From an uncultured Clostridia bacterium (GTDB lineage Bacteria; Bacillota; Clostridia; Oscillospirales; Ruminococcaceae), in NCBI GenBank assembly GCA_946498095.1, contig CAMMMX010000022.1:1-54190 (forward strand): a DNA stretch of 54,190 bases. The letters are read 5' to 3'. Positions 17,238-27,401 of the stretch are shown here, piece by piece. The notes below the pieces were generated by a model. The model made no database searches and was not told the DNA's origin. It saw only the letters and a list, made by a program, of their open reading frames with translations. The translations under genes and the position numbers were made by a program. The stretch's first letter is position 1. Every line of letters begins with the position of its first letter.

Positions 17238-17526
17238 TGCGCTTCCCTCCCTCCTATGTCTGTGGTTACTGTATTATACGCCGCTTCTCATTTTTTGGTT
17301 ACTCTAGATTCTGCGTCACATCTAGCAGGGACATTATCAGTGAAAACTTCGTGCTGAATCTCTCGTTTTTCAAAACCGTCTTCACGGAATTAACACAAAC
17401 AGAAAGGGCTTTGGCCATTGCAATTTTTTACTGTTCGCTCTTCTTCAATAAAGATATGCCCCATCCATAGGATTTGTATATCACTTTTCGCACACAGACG
17501 TTCATATATTATTTTGCCTTCCTTTA

Positions 17527-17555
17527 TTGACGTATGACAACCTGTCATATATAAT
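17527..17555 (+). promoter_or_regulatory. tetR-ABC promoter with palindromic operator in the spacer
   Basis: -35 TTGACG (17527-17532), a 17-bp spacer and -10 TATAAT (17550-17555). The whole spacer is a perfect palindrome, TATGACA-acc-TGTCATA (17533-17549). A TetR dimer bound there would block RNA polymerase, so the regulator probably represses itself and the transporter. Other bases of 17238-17526 show no gene. Confidence 0.82.
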
Positions 17556-17596
17556 AAACGTCAGAACAGATTTTTATCATAGGAAGGAGGGGGCAT

Positions 17597-18214
17597 ATGC
17601 CAACATCCACTTTTTTCAATCTGCCACAGGAAAAGCGGAACAAGCTGTTGTCTGCAATCAAGGACGAGTTTTCCCGCGTCCCTTTTGATGAGGTGTCCAT
17701 CAATAAGATTGTCCATGCCGCGGGTATTCCACGCGGGAGTTTCTATCAGTATTTTACGGATAAAAATGACGTCTTGTGCTATCTCCTGTCCGATTTCCGC
17801 CAGGAAATACTGGGAATGGCCAGGGAAAGCATGAAAAAAAGTGGGGGTGATTTGTTCCAGCTCTTTTCCGAGCTTCTGGATTTTACCCTGGCGTTTGCTT
17901 CGCAGGAGCAGGTCAACGGGTTTTGCCGAAACCTTTTTGCCGACATCCGCGTCAACAGCAGCCTGTATCCAAAGCAACCCGGTAAAACGGCGCAAGAGGC
18001 GGCGTTTCGGGAGCTATCCCCTCTCATTGATAGAGGCGCCTATGCGCTACAAGGAGAAGACGAATGCTTTTTACTGGTAAAAATCCTGCTCTTGATTTAC
18101 CTGGACACCGTTACCAATATTTTTTTGAATCCCCAGAACGCTTCGGTAATCCGGACACAGTATGACCAAACGCTCGCGCTTCTCAAGCGCTTCATGACAA
18201 AAGAAAAGGAGTAA
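17597..18214 (+). CDS. TetR/AcrR family transcriptional regulator
   Basis: A 205-residue DNA-binding protein. The N-terminal helix-turn-helix is clear: 'VSINKIVHAAGIPRGSFYQYF' at about 34-54 ends in the SFYQYF pattern of TetR recognition helices. The remainder is a helical ligand-binding and dimer domain without a recognisable ligand type. The start has AAGGAGGGGG. The ABC gene begins 4 bases after its stop, so they are one operon. The palindrome in the promoter is its likely operator; the inducer is probably the cargo of the transporter. Confidence 0.9.
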   Translation: MPTSTFFNLPQEKRNKLLSAIKDEFSRVPFDEVSINKIVHAAGIPRGSFYQYFTDKNDVLCYLLSDFRQEILGMARESMKKSGGDLFQLFSELLDFTLAFASQEQVNGFCRNLFADIRVNSSLYPKQPGKTAQEAAFRELSPLIDRGAYALQGEDECFLLVKILLLIYLDTVTNIFLNPQNASVIRTQYDQTLALLKRFMTKEKE

Positions 18215-18218
18215 TTGT

Positions 18219-20564
18219 ATGCTTGAACTGAAAAATATCCATAAAACCTATCACGTCGGGGATATTGAAACCAAGGCGCTGGATGGGATTAGCGTGGCGT
18301 TCCGTGAAAAGGAGTTTGTCGCTATTCTCGGCACCAGCGGATCTGGAAAAACCACCTGTTTGAACATCATCGGCGGCCTGGACCGTTATGATGAAGGCGA
18401 AATGAGTATCAAGGGCAAAAAAACGTCCGACTTCAAGGACCGGGATTGGGACGCTTACCGCAACAATTCTGTCGGCTTCGTTTTCCAGAGCTATAACTTA
18501 ATTATGCATCAAAGCATTGTCTCCAACGTGGAGCTTGGTATGACGCTCAGCGGTGTTTCGGCGGAGGAAAAACACCGTCGAGCCCTGCAGGTGCTGGAAC
18601 AGGTCGGACTGAAGGAACATCTGCATAAGAAGCCGAACCAGCTGTCCGGCGGACAAATGCAGCGCGTCGCCATTGCCCGCGCGCTGGCCAATGATCCGGA
18701 AATTCTTTTATGCGACGAACCCACCGGGGCATTGGATACCGCAACCAGTTTGCAGATTATGGATCTCATTCAGGAAGTGGCCAAAAACCGTCTTGTCATC
18801 ATGGTGACGCATAATCCGGAACTAGCAGAGAAGTACGCGGACCGGATCATCCGTTTCCAGGACGGGAAAATTATTTCGGACAGCCATCCGCATCAGGAAC
18901 GCCCCAAACCGGACAGTTTCAGCCTGAAAAAGACGAGTATGAGCTTTTTCACTGCGCTGAAGCTCTCCTTTAACAATATCCGGACCAAAAAAGGGCGTAC
19001 CTTCCTGACGTCATTTGCTTCCAGTATCGGTATCATCGGAATAGCCGTGGTTTTGAGCCTTTCCAGCGGTTTTCAGGCACAGATCGATAAGTTCCAGAGC
19101 GACGCTCTGTCGGAGTTCCCTATCGTTATTTCCCAGTCCACGATGGAAATGGATGCGGAAAACATCGCCAGCTTGCAGGAACAGATGAAGGATCAGATGA
19201 TGGGGACGCAGGAATATGCGGAGTCTGACGAGGTCTATTTGTACGATCCATCGGACACGACCTTCCTGCATACCAATGACTTTACACCGGAGTTTATGGA
19301 TTACCTGTCGGCGATTGATACGGAAATCTGTAACAGTATTGGCTATACACGGATTGTTGCAATGAACATGCTGCGCGAGGTGGATGGACAGATTGTATCT
19401 GTCACGCTCAACAGCTCCTCGTCCCAAAGCGACATCACCAGCGGTATGACCAGTATGAACCTCTCCTCCTATCCTAAGCAGCTACAGGAAGGCGATGAGT
19501 CCTACCTGGAGAAAAATTATGACCTGCTGGCAGGTGCATACCCGACCTCTCCCACCGATCTGGTGCTGGTAATCGACCCCCGCAACCGGGTTGATGTTAA
19601 CATCCTCAAGAATCTCGGTTTTGATACAGAGGGAAAAGAAGCCATCAAATTCACCGATCTAGTCGGTACGGAATTTAAAATTATCCCCAACGACGATTAC
19701 TATGTGCAGACACAGTTCGGCTCCTATCTACCGGGCAGCGACTATGAGGCAATGTATGCTTCCAACGACGCAATTACCGTTCGTATTGCAGGGGTTGTCA
19801 GACAGAAGCAGGATGTGACAATCGGGCTCCTGGGCAATGGGATCGCTTACAGCGACGAGCTCTCCCAGATGATCATCGATTCAGCGGTGGACTCGGAAAT
19901 TGTGCAGGCGCAGAAAGCGTCTGATAAAAACGTCATTACGATGGAAGATGTCGATGCACAGACCAAGCAGCAGCTTTTGTCTTACCTGGGCGGCGACGAA
20001 ACGCCCTATATGATCATGGTTTACCCCGATAATTTTGAGGACAAGGATGCGGTACTCGCCTATCTGGATGCTTTCAATGAAGGCAGGGCGGAAGAGGAGC
20101 AAATTATTTATACCGATCTTGCGGGAACGATGTCGAGCATGACCAGTGGCATCATGGATGGCATCACCATGGTCCTTGTTGCTTTTGCCGCGATCTCTCT
20201 GGTCGTCAGCCTCATTATGATTTGTATCATTACCTACACCTCTGTCCTAGAACGGACGAAAGAAATCGGCATCCTACGCGCACTTGGCGCCCGCAAAAAG
20301 GACATCACGCGGGTATTCGACGCAGAAACCTGTATTCTCGGTGTCTTCTCCGGATTACTGGGCATCTTTATCGCATGGCTGCTGACCTTCCCGATCAACG
20401 CATTCCTGTACCATATGACGGAGCTGTCCAATGTAGCGCAGCTGCAAGTGCTTCATGCCGTCATATTGGTGCTGATCAGTACCCTGCTGACCATTTTGGG
20501 CGGGCATATCCCGGCTAAAATGGCTTCTCGGAAGGATGCGGTCGAAGCGCTGCGCAGCGAATGA
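18219..20564 (+). CDS. Fused ABC transporter ATPase and FtsX-type permease
   Basis: 781 residues. The N-terminal ATPase has Walker A 'GTSGSGKTT' (38-46), the signature 'LSGGQMQRV' and Walker B '[12 protein letters not shown]', a MacB/LolD-type domain. The permease half has one helix near 255-280, a large outside domain of about 370 residues, and three helices at the C-terminus with the FtsX-like coupling segment '[14 protein letters not shown]'. Such type VII systems act as mechanotransmission pumps for peptides, antibiotics or lipoproteins. The cargo is unknown. Regulation by the adjacent TetR protein is likely. The ATPase-first fusion is common in Clostridia. Confidence 0.92.
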   Translation: MLELKNIHKTYHVGDIETKALDGISVAFREKEFVAILGTSGSGKTTCLNIIGGLDRYDEGEMSIKGKKTSDFKDRDWDAYRNNSVGFVFQSYNLIMHQSIVSNVELGMTLSGVSAEEKHRRALQVLEQVGLKEHLHKKPNQLSGGQMQRVAIARALANDPEILLCDEPTGALDTATSLQIMDLIQEVAKNRLVIMVTHNPELAEKYADRIIRFQDGKIISDSHPHQERPKPDSFSLKKTSMSFFTALKLSFNNIRTKKGRTFLTSFASSIGIIGIAVVLSLSSGFQAQIDKFQSDALSEFPIVISQSTMEMDAENIASLQEQMKDQMMGTQEYAESDEVYLYDPSDTTFLHTNDFTPEFMDYLSAIDTEICNSIGYTRIVAMNMLREVDGQIVSVTLNSSSSQSDITSGMTSMNLSSYPKQLQEGDESYLEKNYDLLAGAYPTSPTDLVLVIDPRNRVDVNILKNLGFDTEGKEAIKFTDLVGTEFKIIPNDDYYVQTQFGSYLPGSDYEAMYASNDAITVRIAGVVRQKQDVTIGLLGNGIAYSDELSQMIIDSAVDSEIVQAQKASDKNVITMEDVDAQTKQQLLSYLGGDETPYMIMVYPDNFEDKDAVLAYLDAFNEGRAEEEQIIYTDLAGTMSSMTSGIMDGITMVLVAFAAISLVVSLIMICIITYTSVLERTKEIGILRALGARKKDITRVFDAETCILGVFSGLLGIFIAWLLTFPINAFLYHMTELSNVAQLQVLHAVILVLISTLLTILGGHIPAKMASRKDAVEALRSE

Positions 20565-20596
20565 GGCAGCTCGCATACAGGTTAAAAAGGAACCAA

Positions 20597-20636
20597 AAAT
20601 ACCGCCAGTCCCAGAACCATGGGGCTGGCGGTATTT
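20597..20636. terminator. Terminator shared by the ABC gene and mutS2
   Basis: aaataccgccag pairs with ctggcggtattt, with extra pairing inside. The minus-strand copy is followed by TTTTTGG and the plus-strand copy by TTTATC. It sits between the convergent ABC operon and mutS2. Confidence 0.7.
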
Positions 20637-20730
20637 ATCGCTCGTAAGCTTTTTTCGTTTTTGCGCAGTATGCATGTACAGAGGCACTCGTTGGGCGTTG
20701 TATAAAAGAACTCTCAGCCCGTTTTCCCGT

Positions 20731-23112
20731 TTATTTCAGCTCCGCGATAGTGACGCCATCCTCCCCTTCGCCATACACGCCGGGGCGGAAGCTGCGGACA
20801 TTCTTATGCCCGCGTAGGTGCTGCCGGATCGCATTGCGCAGCGCACCTGTCCCCTTTCCATGAATGACGGTGATGGTGCCGATACCGGTCAACAACGCGT
20901 TGTCGATAAAACGATCCAGCTCTAGGATCCCTTCCTCTGCCGTCTGGCCGCGAATATCCAGATCCATCTTAGCTTCTCGATCCAGTTTGCTGCGGACGCT
21001 TTTTACCGTCCTGCCGCCGTTGAGCTTGACTTTCTCCTCTTCCAATAAACGCAGTCCGCTTACCGGTACGCGTGTCTTGATAATCCCTGCTTGGACCAGA
21101 ACGTTGCCGTTGTCATCCGGATCCGCGAGCAGCGTGGCTTTCTTGTCAATATCCGTAACGAGTACCGTATCTCCCTTTTTCAAGGGACGCGGCAGGCGGT
21201 ACTCTTCCTGGCCGGCACTACCTTTTCTCACAGGAGATGCAGAATCGTAAAGGCGGTCCAAACGGTTTCGTGTTCGTGACTTGGCCCCGCTGACCATCTG
21301 GGAAAAATTCTCGCTTTCCTTCTGGCGTCTTATTTCATTGAGTTCGTCTAGGATCGCTTCCGATTGCGCTCTGACGCTTTCGATAATCCGCGTCGCTTCT
21401 CCTTTGGCGCGCTCCAGTTGGGTGACACGCTCCTGTTCCAGCTCGGATAGCTGCGCTTCCAGTGACAGGCGGTAGTTGCGGGCCTCTCTCCGCTCGACCT
21501 CAATTTCGTCTTTTAAGCGGTCATATTCAAGTCTCGACTGCTCCAATGCAGCGACGACGTCCTCAAAGCGTCTTTGTTCCGAGTCGATCAGAGATTTGGC
21601 GTGCTCGATGATCTCATCGTCCAGCCCTAGCCGGGAAGAAATTGCAAAAGCGTTCGACTTACCGGGAATCCCGATCAGCAACCGGTAGGTGGGCTTGAGC
21701 GATACCACATCAAATTCACAACAGGCATTCTCCACTCCTGGCGTAGTGAGTGCATAGGTCTTGATCTCCTGATAATGTGTAGTAGCGAAGGTTCGGGCGC
21801 CATATTTATGAAGACGTTCCAGAATGGACACAGCCAGCGCGGCGCCTTCCACCGGATCGGTACCGGAGCCAAGTTCGTCAAGCAGTACCAGCGAATATCC
21901 GTCCACATGTTCCAGGATCGAAATGATATTGGTCATATGGGCGGAAAAGGTTGACAGGCTTTGTTCGATACTCTGTTCGTCACCAATGTCAACCAGGATC
22001 TGATCGAACACTGAGACCTCGCTGGGTTCCGAAACGGGGATCATCAGGCCGCACATAGTCATGGCAACCAGAAGCCCTGCCGTTTTCAGCGAGACCGTCT
22101 TGCCGCCCGTATTCGGGCCGGTGATAACCAGCGTCGAGTAATCCTTGCCGATGGCGATGTCGACCGGGACCACCTCCTGGGCCGGGATTAGCGGATGCCT
22201 GGCGTTTTTCAGCATCAGGTTACGATCGTGCGTCAAGCGCGGACAGGATGCTTTCATCCGTGACGCAAGCGACGCTTTGGCAAAATAAAGGTTCAGCGTC
22301 AGGACAGTTTGATAATTTGCGATGATGGCGTCTGCCTGCTGCGCGCATTCTTCTGATAACTGCCCAAGGATATTTTCGATTTCGATCGCTTCCTGGGATT
22401 TTAGGACGCGAATTTCATTGTTTGCCTGTACCACGCCCATCGGTTCGATGAATACCGTCGAGCCGCTGGAGGAAGTATCGTGGATCAGCCCCTGTACTTC
22501 GCCGCGGTGTTCAGATTTGACTGGTACGACGTAGCGGCCGTCCCGGATAGTGACAAGCTGCTCCTGTAAGATTTTCTGCATCGATGTGGAACGGATCATA
22601 CGGTCAAGCTGCTCCCGGATGCGCAATCCGGCATTCGCAATTTTCCTGCGGATGGAGAGCAGTGCCGGGCTGGCGTCGTCAGCCAACTGATCTTCGGAGA
22701 CAAACACCTCGGAAATCCGTTTTTCCAGCGCCGTGTAAGGCGTTAACTGTGCAAAAAGATAACTGATACTGGTCGGCGCGTTCTCACACTGCCGGTTCCA
22801 TTGGCATAGCGAGCGGATTTGCCGCAGGACGTCGGCAATATCCAGAAACTCCCTTCCCATCAGTACCGCGCCGGCCTTAGCCCTGTGCAGCGCATCGGAT
22901 GGATTAACGATCCGATAAAATGTTGGCGAACCGAAACGTAGCGACAATCCATAGGCGTCAAAAGTACGCGTCAGAGCGTCCTGTACCTCGTCGAAATCCG
23001 TCTGTGGTTCCAATTCCAGCGCCATTTTACGGCAGTCGTCGCTTGCACATTCATTGGCAAGCATCTCGAGAATCTTATGAAGCTCGAGTGTACGGTAATG
23101 TTTATTCAGCAT
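20731..23112 (-). CDS. mutS2: Endonuclease MutS2 / ribosome-rescue ATPase
   Basis: A 793-residue MutS paralogue without the mismatch-binding domain. Walker A 'GPNTGGKT' is at 332-339 and Walker B 'LLDELGSGTDP' at 410-420. A long charged coiled coil follows (about 510-620), then a KOW-like segment and the C-terminal Smr nuclease domain with 'LDIRGQTAEE' and 'IHGKGTGALRNA'. MutS2 suppresses recombination in some bacteria and splits collided ribosomes in Bacillus. The start has AGGGGATT upstream. It follows recO with a 108-base gap. Confidence 0.95.
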   Translation of the reverse strand: MLNKHYRTLELHKILEMLANECASDDCRKMALELEPQTDFDEVQDALTRTFDAYGLSLRFGSPTFYRIVNPSDALHRAKAGAVLMGREFLDIADVLRQIRSLCQWNRQCENAPTSISYLFAQLTPYTALEKRISEVFVSEDQLADDASPALLSIRRKIANAGLRIREQLDRMIRSTSMQKILQEQLVTIRDGRYVVPVKSEHRGEVQGLIHDTSSSGSTVFIEPMGVVQANNEIRVLKSQEAIEIENILGQLSEECAQQADAIIANYQTVLTLNLYFAKASLASRMKASCPRLTHDRNLMLKNARHPLIPAQEVVPVDIAIGKDYSTLVITGPNTGGKTVSLKTAGLLVAMTMCGLMIPVSEPSEVSVFDQILVDIGDEQSIEQSLSTFSAHMTNIISILEHVDGYSLVLLDELGSGTDPVEGAALAVSILERLHKYGARTFATTHYQEIKTYALTTPGVENACCEFDVVSLKPTYRLLIGIPGKSNAFAISSRLGLDDEIIEHAKSLIDSEQRRFEDVVAALEQSRLEYDRLKDEIEVERREARNYRLSLEAQLSELEQERVTQLERAKGEATRIIESVRAQSEAILDELNEIRRQKESENFSQMVSGAKSRTRNRLDRLYDSASPVRKGSAGQEEYRLPRPLKKGDTVLVTDIDKKATLLADPDDNGNVLVQAGIIKTRVPVSGLRLLEEEKVKLNGGRTVKSVRSKLDREAKMDLDIRGQTAEEGILELDRFIDNALLTGIGTITVIHGKGTGALRNAIRQHLRGHKNVRSFRPGVYGEGEDGVTIAELK

Positions 23113-23220
23113 AACAAATCCCCTATGATTCTAAAACGGGCCGGACGCATCCCTACGGCTGCGCCGGCATGATGTCAGCCGCCCGCACCCACATGCCGTA
23201 TCGTACCGGCATGCAGGCAT

Positions 23221-23973
23221 TTAAGGCAGCAACGATTTATAATAACTTAATGACGTATAATTGCGTTCCGTTTGCGCCAATAAATACGCTTCCGCCACCT
23301 CCGCCAAACGCGAGCAGACCTCCTGTGACACCTGGAAACGGAACAGCTTTTCCAACTCCGAATAGGTTATGTAGCGCAATGTATACAAAACAGATGGCTG
23401 TAGCAGAAACCGGGGACGCTTTTCTTCCCCCTCCGATCTGTCGCACGTCTTACAAATGATATGACCATCAATAGGATAAAAATACATTCCCTGCTCATTT
23501 TCATAACATCCGCAGCAAGAACATGCGACAAGATCCGGCATGTTTCCAATCTCACACAGCAGCCGCCATTCAAATATCGCTTTATATAACGCGCAACTTC
23601 GGACACCCTTGCACAAGATATGCAATGTGTTTAACAAAAGGCGCAGGATTTGCCGGGTATCCCGTCCCTTGACCAAGACGGACACCAAGTCGCACAGGTA
23701 TACACCCAATGCAAACCGCACCAAATCCTGTCCCAAATCGAAAAAGCTGGCTTGCAGCTGCGCGCTGTTGACAATGTATCCGCTTCGGGTCTGCGCCAGA
23801 CTGAAATCCGCATAGGAGAAAAGCTGCGTCGCAGCCAGCAGTGAACCAGTCAGCTTCTTGTAGCCCTTGATTTTAACCTCAATGACTCCTTCGTCAGCCG
23901 TTAAAATGTCCGCGAATTTGAGATTCTCTCCCGCCACCCGTTCTTTGAGGATGAGTCCCCGTATTGTCCACAT
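23221..23973 (-). CDS. recO: DNA repair protein RecO
   Basis: 250 residues. The N-terminal OB-fold begins 'TIRGLILKERV', followed by a helical domain and a four-cysteine zinc site ('CSCCGC' and 'CKTC'). RecO loads RecA on single-stranded DNA with RecR. The position after era and a YqzL-type gene is the standard Bacillota order. Its first 80 bases overlap the 3' end of the yqzL-like frame, more than is usual. Confidence 0.93.
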   Translation of the reverse strand: MWTIRGLILKERVAGENLKFADILTADEGVIEVKIKGYKKLTGSLLAATQLFSYADFSLAQTRSGYIVNSAQLQASFFDLGQDLVRFALGVYLCDLVSVLVKGRDTRQILRLLLNTLHILCKGVRSCALYKAIFEWRLLCEIGNMPDLVACSCCGCYENEQGMYFYPIDGHIICKTCDRSEGEEKRPRFLLQPSVLYTLRYITYSELEKLFRFQVSQEVCSRLAEVAEAYLLAQTERNYTSLSYYKSLLP

Positions 23974-24094
23974 GTATTTTCACACCTGTCCCACTGAGAC
24001 ATCCCGTCTCAGTCTGTGTAGACTGGATATATGCCAGATAATCCGCTATTTTGCCTGTCTTGGCAAATACATTCCAAAGCTCCAGACTGTCCAA
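23894..24094 (-). CDS. yqzL: YqzL-family small protein
   Basis: A frame of 66 codons from TTG 24094, with GGAGAGG nine bases upstream (a GTG at 24103 is too close to the site). The start 'DSLELWNVFAKTGKIADYL' fits the YqzL pattern (short, W-x-V/L-F-x-x-TG-x-x-x-x-YL) found between era and recO in Bacillus, exactly this place. YqzL is normally under 50 residues; here the frame lacks the usual stop and runs 80 bases into recO, so the last 25 or so residues are probably not conserved. Function unknown. Confidence 0.65.
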   Translation of the reverse strand: MDSLELWNVFAKTGKIADYLAYIQSTQTETGCLSGTGVKIHVDNTGTHPQRTGGGRESQIRGHFNG

Positions 24095-24296
24095 AACAAA
24101 CACCCTCTCCGCAAACCAAGATATGCCTTCAAGTCATGCAACTCTAGCAAACGCCCTGCTCCCGACTGCATCCTGCAGTGGCCAATCAAGAGCGGTTCGT
24201 CTCACTTGCTTGAAAACATACTTTAGTATCTGCGCAAAGATGGTGCCATATGTCTGGTAATAGTTTGCAGGAAAAGAATCCCTTGCTATTTCATGT

Positions 24297-25211
24297 TCAT
24301 GAAAGGCCCAGCGTCTTTATCAGGTTTTCCTTGTTGCGCCAATCTTCCCGGACTTTCACCCAGCATTGCAAATTCACTTTGACATCCAGAAAGCTTTGGA
24401 TTTCCGCGCGTGCTTCACTGGCAATCTTTTTCAGCATGGCGCCGTTTTTGCCAATGACGATTCCCTTATGAGATTTACGCTCGCAGTAAATCACCGCTTC
24501 CACATCCACTAATGGACGCCCTTCTCTCTCCTTCATGGACTCAATCGCGACGGCAATCCCGTGAGGGACCTCCTCTTTCAGACTGTTGAGTAGCTTTTCC
24601 CGGATAATTTCTGCCGCAATGACACGTTCCGGTTGATCGGTCAGCATATCGTCAGGATAAAAGAAGGGCGACGGTTTTGCGTATTTGCGCACGTTTTGCA
24701 GTACAAGATCCAAGCCGTCTTTTTCTGAAACGCTGATGGGGATAATTTCGTCGAAATGATGCAGTTGGCTAAATTCATCGATTCGTTTTATCAAAGAGGC
24801 TTTCTCCTGCAGCAGGTCCACCTTGTTGATCAGCAAAATCGCATGCATATTCCGTGCCCGAAAGCTTTCCATCAAAGAAAGCTCGTCCGGTCCGATAGGC
24901 CCCGATGGCTCTGTTACCATTAAAGCGATGTCGACCTCCGCCACAGAGTCCGTTACCGCCTTGACCATATGTTCACTGAGCTTGGTCTTAGGCCGGTGAA
25001 GTCCCGGCGTGTCGATGAAAATATACTGCGTATCATCCTGCGTCAGTACGCCGGTTATGCGGGTCCGCGTCGTCTGGGGTTTGCTGCTGGTGATGGCGAT
25101 TTTTTCGCCCACCAAAGCGTTGAGCAAAGAGGATTTTCCCACATTCGGCCTACCGACAATTGCTACAAATGCGGAACGCGTCGACAGGTTGTTGTTTTGA
25201 TTGTATGTCAT
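24297..25211 (-). CDS. era: GTPase Era
   Basis: A 304-residue ribosome assembly GTPase that binds the 3' end of 16S rRNA. G1 'GRPNVGKS' is at 20-27, G3 'DTPG' at 67-70 and G4 'NKVD' at 129-132. The C-terminal KH domain has 'GIVIGKNGAMLKKI'. GGAGGA stands four bases before the ATG. It follows dgkA by 19 bases in the phoH-ybeY-dgkA-era set. The usual cdd gene between dgkA and era is absent. The 200 bases between era and yqzL hold no gene that I can see. Confidence 0.97.
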   Translation of the reverse strand: MTYNQNNNLSTRSAFVAIVGRPNVGKSSLLNALVGEKIAITSSKPQTTRTRITGVLTQDDTQYIFIDTPGLHRPKTKLSEHMVKAVTDSVAEVDIALMVTEPSGPIGPDELSLMESFRARNMHAILLINKVDLLQEKASLIKRIDEFSQLHHFDEIIPISVSEKDGLDLVLQNVRKYAKPSPFFYPDDMLTDQPERVIAAEIIREKLLNSLKEEVPHGIAVAIESMKEREGRPLVDVEAVIYCERKSHKGIVIGKNGAMLKKIASEARAEIQSFLDVKVNLQCWVKVREDWRNKENLIKTLGLS

Positions 25212-25230
25212 AAATTCCTCCTGGCAAATT

Positions 25231-25752
25231 TTATTTTCTAGTGCCGCGGCGGACAGCTCTGCGGACTGGCGCTGTCCCCATGAAAATGAACAGCACTGCT
25301 GCTACCGCATAGGCGGCTACGCCGACCAACGCATATGGATACCGGCAAAACCATTGGAAAAGCCGGATGAAGCCGTCCGGTTGCCAAAACAGGCATACCC
25401 CACACACCACAGCGAAGATCGCAGACAAGAGAACTGCCCCTGCCGCAATATCCTTCGCCACACGTGCCAGCGCGTCATACTGCGGCGCACAGAAGTCCAC
25501 CAGCGCCTCCACTGCCGTATTCACCATTTCAAAACCCATCACAAGTGCGAAAGCCACAAAAAGCAGCGCATACTGAGTGAGGGAGAAGTCGAAAAAAAGT
25601 GACAACAATACAACGGTAACTGCACAGACCACGTGAATGCGCATGTTCCGCTCGCTTTGGACACACCGAACCAAGCCCTTGAAAGCATATTGAAAGCTTT
25701 TCAAGAACGGTTGGACATGATCTTGAACGATTTTACCCCTCTTTTTCTCCAT
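25231..25752 (-). CDS. dgkA: Undecaprenol/diacylglycerol kinase (DgkA family)
   Basis: A 173-residue membrane enzyme that phosphorylates undecaprenol in Gram-positives, feeding lipid carrier recycling. 'SERNMRIH' starts the amphipathic helix, and 'GFEMVNTAVEALVD' and 'AKDIAAGAVLL' are the catalytic segments. After the usual ~125 residues there is a further hydrophobic stretch and a basic tail (VRRAVRRGTRK), giving four or five helices instead of three. The start has GGGGAGG. It lies 24 bases after ybeY. Confidence 0.92.
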   Translation of the reverse strand: MEKKRGKIVQDHVQPFLKSFQYAFKGLVRCVQSERNMRIHVVCAVTVVLLSLFFDFSLTQYALLFVAFALVMGFEMVNTAVEALVDFCAPQYDALARVAKDIAAGAVLLSAIFAVVCGVCLFWQPDGFIRLFQWFCRYPYALVGVAAYAVAAVLFIFMGTAPVRRAVRRGTRK

Positions 25753-25776
25753 ACGCCTCCCCGCAAAAGCGAAGGT

Positions 25777-26280
25777 TTATTCCTTTCCTGTTATGTAGCT
25801 GGTTTGCCGGGCAATCCCCAGGCTGCTCAGCACGGATTCTTCCTTTTCCCGCATGATCCGGGATTCCAAGGCGTTCCCCTCGTGATCGTAACCAAGCAGG
25901 TGCAGCGTTGAGTGTACGGTTAGAAAACCGATTTCACGTTTGAGCGAGTGCCCATAATTTTCCGCCTGCTGGACAGCTCGTTGCATGCAGATGACGATAT
26001 CCCCTAACAAATAGGCCCCCGTTTCATTGTTGACATCGTACTTGCCGTCGGCACCGAGCGGGAAAGACAGCACGTCGGTCACGGCGTCTTTCCCGCGGAA
26101 CTGTTCGTTAAGCTTCTTGATTTCATCTGCTGAGACGAAGGATACGCTGACCTCGACGTCATGATCGAATTTTTCATATACCAAAACCGCATTACAGCAC
26201 CGGCGCACCAGCATCCGGATACCGGTTGGGATTTTAACCTCTGTTTGATTGTTTTTTATAAGTACCTTTATCTTGTGCAT
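25777..26280 (-). CDS. ybeY: Endoribonuclease YbeY (16S rRNA maturation)
   Basis: 167 residues. The zinc motif is seen as 'HSTLHLLGYDHE' (HxxxHxxxxxH), and 'RGKDAVTDVLSFP' is the second family signature. I start at ATG 26280 ('MHKIKVLIKNN'), which fits family starts. The AGGAGG lies 18 bases upstream, so the ribosome site is unusual; a longer frame from 26319 is possible. It overlaps the 3' end of phoH by 47 bases. Confidence 0.92.
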   Translation of the reverse strand: MHKIKVLIKNNQTEVKIPTGIRMLVRRCCNAVLVYEKFDHDVEVSVSFVSADEIKKLNEQFRGKDAVTDVLSFPLGADGKYDVNNETGAYLLGDIVICMQRAVQQAENYGHSLKREIGFLTVHSTLHLLGYDHEGNALESRIMREKEESVLSSLGIARQTSYITGKE

Positions 26281-27259
26281 AGCTCGTTTTACGTTTAACC
26301 TCCTGCGCGTATTTTTCATATGCGGCTACAATGTCCTGCACCAAGCGGTGACGAACAACATCCTTGTCCGAAAAACGGATAATGGCGATATCGTCTATAT
26401 GTTTCAGGACTTTGACAGCCTCCACCAACCCGGACGCTTTGTTGTCCGGCAGGTCAATCTGTGTAATGTCCCCAGTTATGATCATTTTGCTGTTGAATCC
26501 AAGGCGGGTCAGAAACATTTTCATCTGTTCCGGCGTGGTATTTTGCGCCTCGTCCAGGATGATAACGGAATCGTCGAGGGTACGCCCGCGCATATAAGCA
26601 AGCGGCGCTACCTCGATGGCACCTTTTTCCTGTTGGCGTGCAAACGCTTCCGGACCCAGCATATCGAACAGAGCGTCGTATAGCGGACGCAGATAGGGAT
26701 CTACCTTGTTTTGCAAATCGCCGGGAAGAAACCCAAGCTTTTCTCCGGCTTCCACAGCCGGGCGGGTTAAAATGATACGGGATACCTCATGCGCTTTAAA
26801 TGCCTTGACCGCCATCGCAACGGCGAGATAGGTTTTACCCGTCCCAGCGGGGCCGACCCCTAATACAATCGTATTTTTCGCAATTGCCTCGACATAATTT
26901 TTTTGTCCGATGGTTTTTGCCTTAACGGGCTTCCCTTTTGTCGTGATACAGATACAATCGTCGCCGAGCTGCGGAATCAGCTCATGTCCGCCTTCGTTGA
27001 CCAAGGAGGCAATATAACGAACATTCTGATCCGTAATGGTTTCCCCCTTGCGGATCAACGATAAAAGCCCCTGTACCGTTTGGACGGCATGCGTTACATT
27101 CTGTGGTTCCCCGGTAATTTTAATTTCGTCTCCTCTGCAGAGGATGACCACCTGGAATTCCCGCTGCAGATCGGTAATATTCTGATCGAAATTTCCGCAC
27201 AACGCGGTCATATCCTCTATTTTCTCAACGTGGAGCGTTTGCTCAACACTTTCCGACAT
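26234..27259 (-). CDS. phoH: PhoH family ATPase
   Basis: 341 residues. The N-terminal KH-like region is followed by the PhoH ATPase with Walker A 'GPAGTGKT' (136-143) and Walker B 'SVIILDEAQN'. The family consists of predicted RNA helicase-like ATPases linked to YbeY. AGGTGG stands before the ATG. It heads the minus-strand chain through recO and perhaps mutS2, from the promoter at 27295-27322. Confidence 0.95.
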   Translation of the reverse strand: MSESVEQTLHVEKIEDMTALCGNFDQNITDLQREFQVVILCRGDEIKITGEPQNVTHAVQTVQGLLSLIRKGETITDQNVRYIASLVNEGGHELIPQLGDDCICITTKGKPVKAKTIGQKNYVEAIAKNTIVLGVGPAGTGKTYLAVAMAVKAFKAHEVSRIILTRPAVEAGEKLGFLPGDLQNKVDPYLRPLYDALFDMLGPEAFARQQEKGAIEVAPLAYMRGRTLDDSVIILDEAQNTTPEQMKMFLTRLGFNSKMIITGDITQIDLPDNKASGLVEAVKVLKHIDDIAIIRFSDKDVVRHRLVQDIVAAYEKYAQEVKRKTSYAQDKGTYKKQSNRG

Positions 27260-27294
27260 GGATCCACCTGCCCATAAAGTTCATTACATTCTTT

Positions 27295-27322
27295 ATTATA
27301 TCACATTCATCCGGTAAATCAA
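27295..27322 (-). promoter_or_regulatory. phoH operon promoter
   Basis: Minus strand -35 TTGATT (27317-27322), 16-bp spacer, -10 TATAAT (27295-27300) with an upstream TGA that makes it an extended -10. It lies 36 bases before the phoH start. Confidence 0.65.
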
Positions 27323-27401
27323 CGTTATGTCACAATATTTTACAACTTACCGGCGGGATATTGTTTTCTTTCCTGGCGGAACAAGCGTCCATCGCTTCCA
27401 G

